Notes: generated by a model from the sequence alone, not told the origin. Shown: positions 1 through 11,611, numbered from the stretch's first letter. The stretch is DNA of 34,807 bases from an uncultured Cetobacterium sp. (GCA_934085975.1 CAKOHT010000016.1:1-34807); one strand, 5' to 3'. Made by a program: numbers and translations.

Positions 1-75
<75 letters not shown>

Positions 76-80
76 TTAAC

Positions 81-157
81 GGATCCATAGCTCAGTTGGT
101 TAGAGCACTCGGCTCATAACCGAGTGGTCGCTGGTTCGACTCCAGCTGGATCCACCA
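81..157 (+). tRNA. tRNA-Met(CAT), elongator or Ile2 type
   Basis: Complete cloverleaf with acceptor stem GGATCCA/TGGATCC, anticodon loop CTCATAA (anticodon CAT) and encoded CCA. The G1-C72 pair excludes the initiator form. An elongator methionine tRNA is the default call, but a CAT-anticodon tRNA-Ile, modified to lysidine by TilS, cannot be excluded: the anticodon stem and loop resemble those of known Ile2 tRNAs. Confidence 0.9.
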
Positions 158-164
158 CTCACTT

Positions 165-239
165 GCCCCGTTCGTTCAGTGGTAAGGACAATAGATTTTC
201 ACTCTATAAACAGGGGTTCGATTCCCCTACGGGGTACCA
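165..239 (+). tRNA. tRNA-Glu(TTC)
   Basis: Anticodon loop tTTTCac gives anticodon TTC. Acceptor stem GCCCCGT/ACGGGGT closes with a G-T wobble at 1-72. The T-arm AGGGG-TTCGATT-CCCCT is perfect and CCA is encoded at 237-239. Confidence 0.92.
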
Positions 240-247
240 TTAATTAT

Positions 248-331
248 GGAAGGTTATCCTAATTGGTAAGGAACCGGTCTTGAAAACCGGCGTCGCAAGA
301 CTTCAGAGTTCGAGTCTCTGACCTTCCGCCA
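248..331 (+). tRNA. tRNA-Ser(TGA)
   Basis: A class II tRNA: anticodon TGA in loop CTTGAAA, with a long variable arm containing the hairpin GTC-GCAA-GAC. Acceptor stem GGAAGGT/ACCTTCC, discriminator G and an encoded CCA at 329-331. Confidence 0.93.
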
Positions 332-363
332 TAAAGGTGCCTACAATAAAGTTACAAAGATAT

Positions 364-439
364 GCCCAGATAGCTCAGTCGGTAGAGCAGGGGACTGAAA
401 ATCCCCGTGTCGGTGGTTCGATTCCGCCTCTGGGCACCA
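364..439 (+). tRNA. tRNA-Phe(GAA)
   Basis: Anticodon loop CTGAAAA gives anticodon GAA. Acceptor stem GCCCAGA/TCTGGGC is perfect, discriminator A, CCA encoded at 437-439. It is charged by the PheST enzyme encoded about 11 kb downstream. Confidence 0.95.
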
Positions 440-454
440 CTAAAAAATCTATAA

Positions 455-530
455 GGAAGCATAGCTCAGTTGGGAGAGCACCTGCCTTACAAGCAGGGGG
501 TCACTGGTTCAAGTCCAGTTGTTTCCACCA
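455..530 (+). tRNA. tRNA-Val(TAC)
   Basis: Anticodon loop CTTACAA gives anticodon TAC. Acceptor stem GGAAGCA/TGTTTCC has one G-T wobble. T-arm loop TTCAAGT, CCA encoded at 528-530. Confidence 0.94.
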
Positions 531-535
531 TAAAT

Positions 536-612
536 GGGGGTGTAGCTCAGTTGGTTAGAGCGCATGCCTGTCACGCATGAGGTCGCGAGTTCGACCCTCG
601 TCACTCCCGCCA
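536..612 (+). tRNA. tRNA-Asp(GTC)
   Basis: Anticodon loop CTGTCAC gives anticodon GTC. Acceptor stem GGGGGTG/CACTCCC has one G-T wobble, discriminator G, CCA encoded at 610-612. Last gene of the tRNA array, followed directly by an intrinsic terminator. Confidence 0.95.
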
Positions 613-625
613 TTAAAAGATTTTT

Positions 626-655
626 AAAGATGTAGAGATACATCTTTTTTTTATT
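626..655 (+). terminator. intrinsic terminator of the tRNA array
   Basis: A perfect 9-bp stem, AAAGATGTA / TACATCTTT with loop GAGA (626-647), is followed by a T-rich run. It begins 14 bases after the tRNA-Asp CCA and closes the tRNA transcription unit. Confidence 0.85.
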
Positions 656-682
656 TTTTATTTACAAAAGATAGATAAAAAA

Positions 683-712
683 TTAGGATAGAACAATATG
701 TCCTATCCTTTT
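683..712 (-). terminator. intrinsic terminator of the YfcC-like gene
   Basis: Inverted repeat AGGATAG (685-691) / CTATCCT (703-709). Read leftward, the hairpin is followed by TAATTTTTTA. It starts just after the stop codon of the leftward carrier gene and separates it from the convergent tRNA array. Confidence 0.75.
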
Positions 713-716
713 ATAA

Positions 717-2216
717 CTATTGAAAATTAATTAAAACACCTATGACAATAAACACGCATCCAAGTATAAATAAAATTCCTTGGAATTTTATCTGCTGTTT
801 TGCCCAAACTCCCCATTCAACTTTCGAAATTCCTAAAATAGCCATCAAAATACCAGATGTTGGTACAATCATATTTGTAAATCCATCTCCAAGTTGAAAA
901 GCTAATACAGCAACTTGCCTTGGAACACTAACTAAATCCGCAAGTGGTGCCATAATCGGCATTGTTAAAGCAGCTTGTCCAGAACCTGACACAACAAAAA
1001 AGTTAAATACAGACTGGAAGAAGTACATTGCGACTGCAGAGACAGAGGCGTGTAGTCCACTCAATATTCCTGCTACTGAATTAAGTATTGTATTTAAAAC
1101 TGTAGGAGTTCCGGCATCTATACCCCCTAGAACTAAAACTATACCTTTTGCCATTCCAACTACTAGAGCTGCTCCGATTAAATCTTCTGCTCCTTTTCTA
1201 AAAGAGATAGCGATATCGTTGACAGTCATATTATTTAATTTAAATATAACTCCAATAATTCCAGATACAATACCCATGATAGTAAACTGTGCAGCTATTT
1301 CAGGTAAATAATATCCGTGAAAAACAACTCCCCATACAATCCATGACATACCTAAAAATATTGTTAAGAATATAAGTTTATGTCCAAACTTAAATTCTAA
1401 ATCGTCAGCTTCATCAGCTTTAAAATCTTCTCTAAAGAATTTATCTGTTTCATAAGAGATAGATAGTTCAGGATTTGCTTTAATTTTTTTTGCATAGTTC
1501 ATAGTATAGATAATTCCAAAAGCTGTAAAGAATATCCACATAACGATTCTAAACATAGCTCCAGAAAGAACCGGTACCCCTGCAACTCCTTGTGCGATAG
1601 CTACGCTAAAAGGGTTCATCCAAGATGTAGCAAATCCAATTTGAGTTGAGATGTAGCACATAAAGACACCGGTGATAGAATCATATCCCATCCCAACAAC
1701 TATAGGTATAAGTATCATAGCAAAAGGAATTGCTTCCTCTCCCATTCCAAATACTGCTCCACCCAAAGAAAATAGGAAGAAAACAACAGGAATCAATAGC
1801 ACTTCAGATCCTTTAGTTTTCTTAATCATATCTAATATTCCAGCTTCTACAGCTTTAGTTTTTAAAATAATACCAAAAGCTCCACCAGTAATAAGTATAA
1901 ATGCAATTATACCAACGGCAGTTCCCCATTTATCTCCACTAACAAGACCTTCAAAGATGTAGTTAGTGACACTCATATCGCCTCCAGCAGCGAATAGCGG
2001 AATTCCTTTAGTAAGTGGTTCACCTAAGTCGTTCAATGCATATTTAAAACTTCCTGGAACAGGGACTGTTCTAGTTTTCATACCGGCTTCGGTAGCATAT
2101 TGAATCTTATCCATGGTAAAGCTACCAACAGGAATAAGATAAGTAAGTATTGCAGCAAAGACAACTACAAAAAAGATAATGACGTATGTATCAGGTATTC
2201 TGATTTTTTTCTTCAT
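717..2216 (-). CDS. YfcC/DcuC-family membrane carrier
   Basis: This encodes a 499-residue integral membrane protein of the DcuC/YfcC (C4-dicarboxylate anaerobic carrier, AbgT-like) group. An amphipathic N-terminus runs into a first membrane segment at about residues 10-30, and many further hydrophobic segments follow. Glycine-rich re-entrant stretches (near FGMGEEAIPFAMI and VVSGSGQAALTMPIMAPL) are typical of the family. Members export or take up small carboxylates or peptides; some homologues were annotated as arginine/ornithine antiporters, so the substrate is not assignable from sequence. The ATG start has TTAGGAGG eight bases upstream and a promoter-like TTGTTT-17-TATACT. It appears monocistronic, with terminators on both sides. 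Confidence 0.85.
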   Translation of the reverse strand: MKKKIRIPDTYVIIFFVVVFAAILTYLIPVGSFTMDKIQYATEAGMKTRTVPVPGSFKYALNDLGEPLTKGIPLFAAGGDMSVTNYIFEGLVSGDKWGTAVGIIAFILITGGAFGIILKTKAVEAGILDMIKKTKGSEVLLIPVVFFLFSLGGAVFGMGEEAIPFAMILIPIVVGMGYDSITGVFMCYISTQIGFATSWMNPFSVAIAQGVAGVPVLSGAMFRIVMWIFFTAFGIIYTMNYAKKIKANPELSISYETDKFFREDFKADEADDLEFKFGHKLIFLTIFLGMSWIVWGVVFHGYYLPEIAAQFTIMGIVSGIIGVIFKLNNMTVNDIAISFRKGAEDLIGAALVVGMAKGIVLVLGGIDAGTPTVLNTILNSVAGILSGLHASVSAVAMYFFQSVFNFFVVSGSGQAALTMPIMAPLADLVSVPRQVAVLAFQLGDGFTNMIVPTSGILMAILGISKVEWGVWAKQQIKFQGILFILGCVFIVIGVLINFQ

Positions 2217-2252
2217 TTTTTTCCTCCTAAGTTAATTATTTTTGTTTGTACG

Positions 2253-2281
2253 AGTATATAATATAAAATTTAAAAAAACAA
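2253..2281 (-). promoter_or_regulatory. sigma70-type promoter of YfcC-like gene
   Basis: On the leftward strand TTGTTT (2276-2281) and TATACT (2253-2258) are separated by exactly 17 bases. They lie 37-65 bases upstream of the start codon, in the only gap between this gene and the nupC terminator. Confidence 0.6.
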
Positions 2282-2311
2282 TAGTTAATAAAAAAATTAA
2301 AAATATATAGT

Positions 2312-2343
2312 AAAAAAAGATAAGAAAATTTCTTATCTTTTTT
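2312..2343 (-). terminator. intrinsic terminator of nupC-like gene
   Basis: Inverted repeat GATAAGAAA (2319-2327) / TTTCTTATC (2329-2337), flanked by A- and T-runs so that it could work in both directions. It lies 17 bases past the nupC-like stop codon. The stem is AT-rich, hence moderate strength. Confidence 0.7.
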
Positions 2344-2359
2344 AAGTGACATATAGTTT

Positions 2360-3571
2360 TTAGAAAAATACTCCAGCTATAACTCCGTTTAAAAGAGAAG
2401 CTAGGAAACCTGCTAAAACAGCTCTCATACCTACCTGAGCAATTTCACTCCTTCTATTAGGAGCTATAGCGCCTAAAGCTCCAATTTGAAGCCCTAAAGA
2501 AGCAACATTGGCAAAACCAAGTAAAGCAAAACTCATGATAGCTATTGTTTTTTCGGAAAGTTCAGCTATATTTTTTGTAAAATCTACATAAGCAACAAAT
2601 TCATTAAGAACCATCTTTTGCCCTAATAAACTTCCTGTATAGATAGCCTCATGCCAAGGAATTCCCATAGCGTAAGTTATAGGAGCAAAAATGTAACCTA
2701 AAATTATTTGAAGAGTTAATTGTATTCCAAATAAATCTCCAATTCCACCTAAAATCATATTTACTAAAGATACTAAAGCAATAAAGGATATTAAGATAGC
2801 TCCTATTACAAGAGCGATATTCATACCGTCAATAGTACCCTTTGCAGCAGCTTCGATAACATTTACAGAATCACTTTTTGTAAATTCAATTCTTTCATCT
2901 TCTGAGTCGGCTTGAGTTTCAGGCATAATTAATTTGGCAAAAACTAAGCCACTGGGTGCAGCCATGAAAGATCCTGCAATTAAATATTTCATTGGAACAC
3001 CAAGAGCAGCATAAGCAGCTAAAGTTGAACCTGAAACAGATGCAACACCACAAGTTAATACTGCAAAGAGTTGCGATCTACTTAAGTTAGCAATATAAGG
3101 TTTAATAACTAATGGGGCTTCAGTTTGTCCCAAAAAAATATTTGCAGCAGCAGAAATAGATTCAGCATCTTTAGTTCCTAAAAGTTTTGAGATTCCACCA
3201 CCGATATACTTGATAACTAGTTGCATAATTCCTAGATGATACAGTACAGATATTAAAGCACCAAAGAAAACAATAAGAGGTAGAACATTAAAGGCAAAAA
3301 CAAACGCAATATTAGTTCCAGGAGTGTACAAGCCTCCGAAAACAAATTGTATTCCTTCATTAGCTTGAGCAATAACTTTGTTAAAAGCATTGGAAATGGA
3401 TTCAAGAATATAAGCTCCACCAGATGTTTTCATGACCACAAAAGCAAAACCAAATTGCAGTGCAAAACCAGCTATGATAGTTCGCCATTTAATATTTTTC
3501 CTATCATAAGATAGAAGATAACCTAAAAATAAAATTACAAAAATTCCGAATATACTTCTCAGTATAGACAC
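2360..3571 (-). CDS. nupC: NupC-type concentrative nucleoside transporter
   Basis: This encodes a 403-residue sodium- or proton-coupled nucleoside uptake carrier of the CNT family in the inner membrane. Nucleoside-site signatures known from the Vibrio CNT structure are all present: GQTEAPLVIKPY at 148-159 (helical hairpin 1), NEFVAY at 323-328 and FANVAS at 353-358. A VSGSTLAAYAALGVP stretch around 179-193 is also family-typical. Length matches the usual ~400 residues. The start is GTG: an AGGAG lies about nine bases upstream, and no better ATG in frame is nearby. A perfect 8-bp inverted repeat sits about 30 bases upstream. Transcribed alone, leftward, back-to-back with the yaaA-recF run. Confidence 0.92.
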   Translation of the reverse strand: MSILRSIFGIFVILFLGYLLSYDRKNIKWRTIIAGFALQFGFAFVVMKTSGGAYILESISNAFNKVIAQANEGIQFVFGGLYTPGTNIAFVFAFNVLPLIVFFGALISVLYHLGIMQLVIKYIGGGISKLLGTKDAESISAAANIFLGQTEAPLVIKPYIANLSRSQLFAVLTCGVASVSGSTLAAYAALGVPMKYLIAGSFMAAPSGLVFAKLIMPETQADSEDERIEFTKSDSVNVIEAAAKGTIDGMNIALVIGAILISFIALVSLVNMILGGIGDLFGIQLTLQIILGYIFAPITYAMGIPWHEAIYTGSLLGQKMVLNEFVAYVDFTKNIAELSEKTIAIMSFALLGFANVASLGLQIGALGAIAPNRRSEIAQVGMRAVLAGFLASLLNGVIAGVFF

Positions 3572-3602
3572 ATTACCAGCTCCTCTACAAATATTTATAT
3601 TA

Positions 3603-3622
3603 TTTTGATATTGTTATCAAAA
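3603..3622. repeat. perfect 8-bp inverted repeat upstream of nupC
   Basis: TTTTGATA-TTGT-TATCAAAA. It lies 32-51 bases upstream of the nupC GTG, in the 5' untranslated or promoter region. It could be a repressor operator for nucleoside control or an mRNA hairpin. It is AT-only apart from one G-C per arm, so chance is possible. Confidence 0.45.
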
Positions 3623-4009
3623 TTTTTTTATCTCGTTAATTATATTCTAAAACGTATAATATACATAGGACAATTTACCTAGTAAAAAAAATATATGTAT
3701 ATACATGAAAATAAAATTGAAAATTATATTTTTTTTGATTTATAAATATAACAAAATCAACAAAATAGAAACTAAAAGTTAGAAAAATAACATACAAAAA
3801 AATAAAATGTACACTTTTTTATTGTAGTAAAATAAAAGGTTTTTTCTTTAAGAAATAGTAAAAAAAGGAAAATTTTTTTAGAAAAAAGAGTTATAATTAA
3901 ACTATATGTATTTATATTGAAAAATAATAAAAAAATATAAAAAGATTATTTTTTATAGATAAACCCTCATGAAACCATGAGAAATCTTATAGAAATAAAG
4001 TTAGTTTTA

Positions 4010-4025
4010 TGGTAAAATGTATAAT
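4010..4025 (+). promoter_or_regulatory. probable -10 region for yaaA-recF-gyr run
   Basis: Two overlapping -10 candidates: an extended form TGG-TAAAAT (4010-4018) and a perfect TATAAT (4020-4025), 28-43 bases before the yaaA ATG. No good -35 hexamer is seen at 17 bases from either, so the exact promoter is uncertain. Confidence 0.4.
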
Positions 4026-4052
4026 AGGCTAAAAATATTTTAGGAGGTAAAG

Positions 4053-4259
4053 ATGCAGAAGATAAAAATTTCTACAGAATTTATTAAATTGGATCAATTT
4101 CTTAAATTTACTGGTGAAATTGGCACTGGAGGTCAAGCTAAAGAGCTTATTTTAGACGCTCAAGTAAAGGTTAATGGAGAGGTTGAAGAGAGACGTGGAA
4201 GAAAGCTTTATCCAGAGGATAAGGTTGAATTTTTAGGATTGGTTTTTGTAGTAGCTTAA
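4053..4259 (+). CDS. yaaA: S4-domain RNA-binding protein, YaaA type
   Basis: A 68-residue protein consisting almost entirely of an S4 RNA-binding fold: the core runs LDQFLKFTG ... GGQAKELI ... VKVNGEVEERRGRKLYPEDKVEF. Small S4 proteins of this kind (YaaA/RlbA of Bacillus) sit just upstream of recF in many bacteria and are linked to ribosome assembly; the link here is by homology and position. The ATG has TAGGAGG seven bases upstream. It is followed 30 bases later by recF and is likely co-transcribed. The symbol follows Bacillus usage and is unrelated to E. coli yaaA. Confidence 0.88.
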   Translation: MQKIKISTEFIKLDQFLKFTGEIGTGGQAKELILDAQVKVNGEVEERRGRKLYPEDKVEFLGLVFVVA

Positions 4260-4289
4260 ATCTATTATAGCTTTGGGGTGAAGTAAACA

Positions 4290-5367
4290 TTGAAAATTCT
4301 TGAAATGAATTATATAAACTTTAGAAATTTGGAAGATGGAAATATACAATTTTCTTCAAGATTTAATCTATTTTTTGGAAAAAATGGTCAAGGAAAAACA
4401 AGTATACTGGAAGCTATTTATTTTAGTGCTACTGGAAAAAGCTTTAGAACCTCAAAAAATATAGAGTTGATAAAATATACAAAAGAGAAAATGGGAAGTT
4501 ATATATCTTACAGAGATTTAGTTTCTGAAAAAACTTTGAGTGTTAAGATTGATAAAAAACATAAGGAGTACAAATATAATGGAAAAAAAACCCCTTTTGA
4601 TGAGTTTTACGGGAAGGTAAATGTTGTGACATTTATCCCAGAAGATATAGAGTTAATAGTAGGGAGCCCAAGTTTTAGAAGAGCATTTTTTGATGGAGAG
4701 ATCGCTCAGAGCAATTATGAATATTTTAAAAATTTAAAAGATTACAATAAGCTTTTGAAGATAAGAAATAAATACTTAAAGGAAAAAAATGTAAAAGATG
4801 AGATGTTCCTGATTTATGAGGAAGAATTTATTAAATTGGCAGCCAAGGTGATTTTAAAAAGGATCGAATATGTAAAAAATATCTCTATAATATTAAATCT
4901 AAATTATCGAAAACTTTTTGATGATAAAAAAGAGCTAAATTTGAAGTATGAAAGCTTTCTCGGAGAGGTTAAAGGTTTAGCATTATTGGATTTGGAAGAG
5001 AAAATAAAGTTTAAAATACAGGAACTAAAATATCAAGAGATTCGTTATGGGTATTCTTTAGTAGGACCACAAAGAGATGATTTTAAATTTCTTTTGAATG
5101 GAAAAGAGGCTAAATCATATTCGTCCCAAGGAGAAAAAAAATCAATAATTTTTTCTTTAAAACTTTCCGAAATAGACATGGTAATAAAGGAAAAAAGAGA
5201 AACACCAATTTTTTTAATAGATGATATATCATCATATTTTGATTCCGTAAGAAAAGAGAGTATTATAAATTACTTAAAAAAAAGAGAGTTACAGGTTTTC
5301 ATTAGTTCAACAACTGACTTAAATATAGAATCTAAAAACTTTAGAATTGATAAAGGGGAGATTCAAG

Positions 5368-5390
<23 letters not shown>
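4290..5390 (+). CDS. recF: DNA replication and repair protein RecF
   Basis: A 366-residue SMC-like ATPase that, with RecO and RecR, loads RecA on gapped DNA. Walker A GKNGQGKT is at 30-37, the ABC-type signature region YSSQGEKK lies near 280, and Walker B IFLIDD is at 307-312. Length is normal for the family (about 360-370). The start is TTG at 4290, giving the canonical N-terminus with the strand leading to the P-loop; a GGGGTGA lies about ten bases upstream. Its 3' end overlaps the following DUF721 gene by 23 bases, which implies coupled translation. Confidence 0.96.
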
Positions 5391-7816
<2,426 letters not shown>

Positions 7817-7862
7817 ATGTATAGGTACAATAATAAAAATAATGTTCTAGGAGGAATAAAGA

Positions 7863-10316
7863 ATGTCTAATATGAATAATAGATATATAGAGGAAGAGTT
7901 GAAGCAGTCCTATCTAGATTACTCTATGAGTGTAATAGTTAGTAGAGCATTACCAGATGTAAGAGACGGATTGAAGCCAGTGCATAGAAGAATTTTATTT
8001 GCTATGAATGAAATGGGGATGACAAGTGATAAACCATATAAAAAGTCAGCAAGAATAGTTGGAGAAGTTTTAGGAAAATATCATCCACATGGAGATTCTG
8101 CAGTTTACAATACAATGGTTAGAATGGCTCAAAATTTTGCGTATAGATATGAGCTTGTAGATGGACATGGAAACTTTGGATCTATTGATGGGGATTCGGC
8201 TGCAGCAATGAGATATACGGAAGCTAGAATGTCAAAAATAAGTAATGAATTACTAGAGGATATTGATAAAGATACGATAGATTTTAGAAAAAACTTTGAT
8301 GACTCGTTGGATGAACCTATCGTGCTACCAGCAAAGCTTCCAAACCTTTTATTAAATGGAGCTACTGGAATTGCAGTAGGAATGGCGACTAACATTCCAC
8401 CTCATAATTTAGGTGAGGTTGTGGATGGAATCTTAGCTCTAATAGATAATAAAGATATTACGCCAGTACAATTGATGGAGTATATAAAAGGACCAGACTT
8501 CCCAACTGGGGCAATAATTGATGGAGAAGCAGGAATTTATGACGCATATACAACTGGAAGAGGAAGAGTTAGAGTCAGAGGAAAAATTGAAATAGAAGAG
8601 GGAAAAAATGGTAGAGAAAGTTTAATAATAAAAGAGATTCCCTATCAGTTAAACAAAGCCGCTTTAATTGAAAAAATAGCAAATTTGGTGAAAGAAAAAA
8701 AGATAGTTGGAATATCGGATTTAAGAGATGAATCTGATAGAGATGGTATCAGAGTAGTGATAGAGTTAAAAAAAGGCGAAGAAGCTGAATTAGTTCTAAA
8801 CTCACTATATAAATATACAGAGCTTCAAACGACGTTTGGAATAATTATGTTAGCGTTGGTAAATAATGTTCCAAGAGTATTAAATTTAAAAGAGATTTTG
8901 GATGAATATTTAAAACATAGATTTGAAGTTATAACTAGAAGAACAAAATTCAATTTGAATAAAGCTGAAAAAAGAGCCCATATTTTGAAAGGATTTATAA
9001 TAGCTCTTGAAAATATTGATAGAGTAATTGAAATAGTTAGAGGTTCGGCTGACGGTAACGAGGCTAGGGTAGCTTTGATTGATAAATACGGATTCAGTGA
9101 TGAACAAGCAAAAGCGATACTAGATATGAGATTACAAAGGTTAACAGGACTTGAAAGAGACAAGATTGACAAAGAACACGAGGAGCTAAAGACTTTAATA
9201 ATAGAATTGAATAAGATTTTAGCGGATGATGATAAAGTTTATGAAATTATAAAAGAAGAGTTAAACGATATAAAAAATAGATATGATGACCCTAGAAGAA
9301 CAACAATTGAAAAAGAGAGATTAGAGATAAGACCAGAAGATTTAATAAAAGATGATAGTGTTCTTGTAACTATAACAAATAGAGGGTATGTAAAGAGAAT
9401 GGAGCTAGATAAATATAAAGCTCAAAAAAGAGGTGGAAAAGGCGTTTCAACTCAAAATACTATAGAAGATGACTTTGTTGAAAGAATGGAAGTTATGTCA
9501 AACTTAGATACAATGATGGTTTTCACAGATAAAGGAAGAGTGTTCCATTTGAAAGTTTATCAGATACCAGAATCTTCAAAACAAGCTAGAGGAAGATTAA
9601 TAGGAAACTTAATCAAATTAAAGGAAGATGAAAAAGTTAGAGAAATAATAAAAATAAGAGAATTTAATGAAGACAAAGAGCTTGTATTTGTAACTAGAGA
9701 TGGAATGGTTAAAAAAACAAATCTAAGTGAGTACAAAAATATAAATACTGCTGGATTAAAAGCGATTAAACTAAGAGATGGAGATGACATAATATTTGTT
9801 GGAATCTTGCCAATCGATTCAAAAGAACAGGTTTTCTTAGCAACAAAATTAGGACATTCAATCAGATTCTCAAAAGATGATGTAAGAGCAACTGGAAGAG
9901 ATACGAGTGGAGTGAAAGGGATATCTCTTAGAGCTAAGGATAAAGTTATATCGGCACTACTGATAGATGATGTAGCAAATGAGACTATTTTAACTATAAC
10001 AGAAAATGGTTATGGAAAAAGAACAAGAGTAGATGAGTATCCATTACAATCTAGAAGTGGAAAAGGCGTTATAAATATAAGATGTAGTGATAAGAATGGA
10101 GAAGTTGTAGCGGTTAAACCTGTCAAAGATGAAGAGGAGCTAATGGTAATAACATCATCAGGAGTTGTTATAAGAACTTCGGTAGATCAAATTTCAATAA
10201 TCGGAAGAGCAACTCAAGGTGTAAAAATTATGAGAGTAAATGAATCAGAATCGGAAAAAGTTGTATCGATAGCAAGTTTTAAAGAAGAGGAATCAGAAGA
10301 ATCAACTCAAGAATAA
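7863..10316 (+). CDS. gyrA: DNA gyrase subunit A
   Basis: The 817-residue breakage-reunion subunit. The catalytic tyrosine is Tyr118 in RYTEARM. The quinolone region has Ser79 (E. coli Ser83 equivalent) and Asn83, where E. coli has Asp87. The GyrA box QKRGGKG at 521-527 begins the DNA-wrapping C-terminal beta-pinwheel and distinguishes it from ParC. The tail is acidic ([10 protein letters not shown]). A TAGGAGG lies about seven bases before the ATG. Co-directional and close-spaced with gyrB and the downstream Usp-like gene. Confidence 0.98.
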   Translation: MSNMNNRYIEEELKQSYLDYSMSVIVSRALPDVRDGLKPVHRRILFAMNEMGMTSDKPYKKSARIVGEVLGKYHPHGDSAVYNTMVRMAQNFAYRYELVDGHGNFGSIDGDSAAAMRYTEARMSKISNELLEDIDKDTIDFRKNFDDSLDEPIVLPAKLPNLLLNGATGIAVGMATNIPPHNLGEVVDGILALIDNKDITPVQLMEYIKGPDFPTGAIIDGEAGIYDAYTTGRGRVRVRGKIEIEEGKNGRESLIIKEIPYQLNKAALIEKIANLVKEKKIVGISDLRDESDRDGIRVVIELKKGEEAELVLNSLYKYTELQTTFGIIMLALVNNVPRVLNLKEILDEYLKHRFEVITRRTKFNLNKAEKRAHILKGFIIALENIDRVIEIVRGSADGNEARVALIDKYGFSDEQAKAILDMRLQRLTGLERDKIDKEHEELKTLIIELNKILADDDKVYEIIKEELNDIKNRYDDPRRTTIEKERLEIRPEDLIKDDSVLVTITNRGYVKRMELDKYKAQKRGGKGVSTQNTIEDDFVERMEVMSNLDTMMVFTDKGRVFHLKVYQIPESSKQARGRLIGNLIKLKEDEKVREIIKIREFNEDKELVFVTRDGMVKKTNLSEYKNINTAGLKAIKLRDGDDIIFVGILPIDSKEQVFLATKLGHSIRFSKDDVRATGRDTSGVKGISLRAKDKVISALLIDDVANETILTITENGYGKRTRVDEYPLQSRSGKGVINIRCSDKNGEVVAVKPVKDEEELMVITSSGVVIRTSVDQISIIGRATQGVKIMRVNESESEKVVSIASFKEEESEESTQE

Positions 10317-10343
10317 TTTAAATCTATAGGAGGAGGAATTATT

Positions 10344-11117
10344 ATGAAAAAAGTTTTAGTTGTATTTGGAGAAGGAACAGAAAATAATGTATTAATAGAC
10401 AGTGCAATATTTTTTAAAGAGAAATTTGGATACGAGATAGTCCCACTATATGTGAAAGATGTTAGAAGGGATGAGATTATACCAGCAACAATGGATGGAA
10501 TGATAGTAAACTTAAGTAATAATTCCTTTTCACAAGAAAGGGATACCTTTGAAGAGGAAGAGGTTAAACATTTACAAGAAAAATTGAGAATAAGAGGAAT
10601 AAATTCGACATTAAATGTGGAGTTTGGCTTTCCTTGGGATATAATTAAAGACTATATGAAACTTGCAGACTTACTGATGTTTGAAAAGGGTGAAGCTCTA
10701 TCGGAGTCGGCGGTGGCAGTACTAAAAAATCATTTTAAGCCCATTGTTATGATAGGAGAAAAAGCTATAACATCTCTAGAAAAAATTGGAATTTCAAGTG
10801 ATGATGGTGTAAAAATAAATAAAAGTATGTTTTCTTTTATAAATATTTTTCCAGAGATAAAAAACTTTATAATGTTGACTTTGTTATATAAAATAGAGGA
10901 CAATACACTGTTAAAATATTTAAAAGAGAGAGGGAAAATTGTAGAATGGAAAAATTTTGATGGAGAAACAGCTAAAGAAGAGTACTTGAAGGAGATTGAT
11001 AACTTAGATCTTTTAATTATGGGAAATTTGAGTAGGGGTTATTTCTTTGAAAAAATTACAGGAAAAAAAGGGTTAAATATTATGGAAAAATCTCAAACAT
11101 CAATATTTATAGGATAG
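10344..11117 (+). CDS. UspA-like protein of unknown role
   Basis: A 257-residue soluble protein. The first strand KKVLVVFGEGTENN and the C-terminal block LLIMGNLSRGYFFEKITGKKGLNIMEKSQTSIFI match the start and end of universal-stress-protein domains, where the second block corresponds to the phosphate-binding GxxGxxx...S tail. The middle (about 80-180) is less recognisable and may be a second, degenerate Usp half. It follows gyrA by 27 bases with an AGGAGGAGG site and precedes the phosphodiesterase by one base, so it belongs to the gyrA-pheT run. No specific function can be assigned; ATP binding is a guess from the fold. Confidence 0.7.
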   Translation: MKKVLVVFGEGTENNVLIDSAIFFKEKFGYEIVPLYVKDVRRDEIIPATMDGMIVNLSNNSFSQERDTFEEEEVKHLQEKLRIRGINSTLNVEFGFPWDIIKDYMKLADLLMFEKGEALSESAVAVLKNHFKPIVMIGEKAITSLEKIGISSDDGVKINKSMFSFINIFPEIKNFIMLTLLYKIEDNTLLKYLKERGKIVEWKNFDGETAKEEYLKEIDNLDLLIMGNLSRGYFFEKITGKKGLNIMEKSQTSIFIG

Positions 11118-11118
11118 A

Positions 11119-11586
11119 ATGAATATGAAAATATTAATAATTACAGATTCCCATGGAAACACAAATAAAATTTATGATATAATATCAGATGAAAAACCTG
11201 ATGCAATAATATGGACAGGTGATTATAGCTGGGATGGTGAAGAGTGTTCTTTTGCTTTTCCAGATATAAAGTTTTATATTGTTAGAGGAAACTGTGATAT
11301 TTTTGATAGAAAATTTAATGATAATGAAATATTTGATATAGATGGAATAAAAATATTTATAACGCATGGACACCTTTATAACGTAAAAAAAGAGATGTAT
11401 ACTTTGGAAGCGATAGCTGAAAAATATGATGTAGATGCTGTTTGTTTTGGGCATACTCATATTCCTTATTATGAAGAAAAGAATGGAATAAAATATTTTA
11501 ATCCAGGAGCTTTAAAGGATAATAGGTATGGGGTATTGCTAATTGAAAATAAAGAGCTAATTTTTAGTTATAAAGAGATAAAATAA
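11119..11586 (+). CDS. YfcE/MJ0936-family metallophosphodiesterase
   Basis: A 155-residue single-domain calcineurin-like phosphoesterase. All metal-binding motifs are in order: DSH (Asp10-Ser-His12), GDYSWDGE with the GD pair, GNCD, THGH and GHTH near the end. The family hydrolyses phosphodiesters such as bis-pNPP with Mn or Ni; physiological substrates are mostly unknown. ATG 11119 is one base beyond the upstream stop. A second ATG two codons later (Met3) is an equally plausible start. Gap to pheS is 25 bases. Confidence 0.88.
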   Translation: MNMKILIITDSHGNTNKIYDIISDEKPDAIIWTGDYSWDGEECSFAFPDIKFYIVRGNCDIFDRKFNDNEIFDIDGIKIFITHGHLYNVKKEMYTLEAIAEKYDVDAVCFGHTHIPYYEEKNGIKYFNPGALKDNRYGVLLIENKELIFSYKEIK

Positions 11587-11611
11587 AAAGCCTTGTTTTA
11601 GGAGGAAACAA

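Larger units (their letters stand above)
3572..4052. other. 481-base divergent intergenic region, extremely AT-rich
   Basis: No gene is visible between nupC (leftward) and yaaA (rightward). It holds the inverted repeat at 3603-3622, long A/T runs around 3700-3950, a small hairpin CTCATG-AAAC-CATGAG (3966-3981) and TATAAT at 4020-4025 just before yaaA. Despite the yaaA-recF-gyrB context, which often lies beside dnaA-dnaN and an origin, I see no consensus DnaA boxes (TTATCCACA or its complement). Confidence 0.6.

Noticed and set aside
337..558. Rightward reading frame across the tRNA genes
   Set aside because: It runs straight through tRNA-Phe, tRNA-Val and part of tRNA-Asp and has no protein features.
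3966..3981. Hairpin CTCATG-AAAC-CATGAG upstream of yaaA as a riboswitch or terminator
   Set aside because: Only 6 bp, no T-run and no known aptamer motif; left as a minor note in the intergenic description.
3572..4052. Possible chromosomal origin (oriC) near recF-gyrB-gyrA
   Set aside because: Very AT-rich and in a suggestive context, but no DnaA box consensus on either strand and no dnaA or dnaN in the window.
8129..9172. Leftward reading frames opposite gyrA (and similar ones opposite gyrB, pheS, rnfB, dapA)
   Set aside because: Antisense shadows of strong core genes with low-complexity Ser/Ile/Leu-rich translations and no start signals.
11587..11611. T-box leader upstream of pheS-pheT
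   Set aside because: Only 25 bases separate pheS from the preceding gene, far too short for a T-box.
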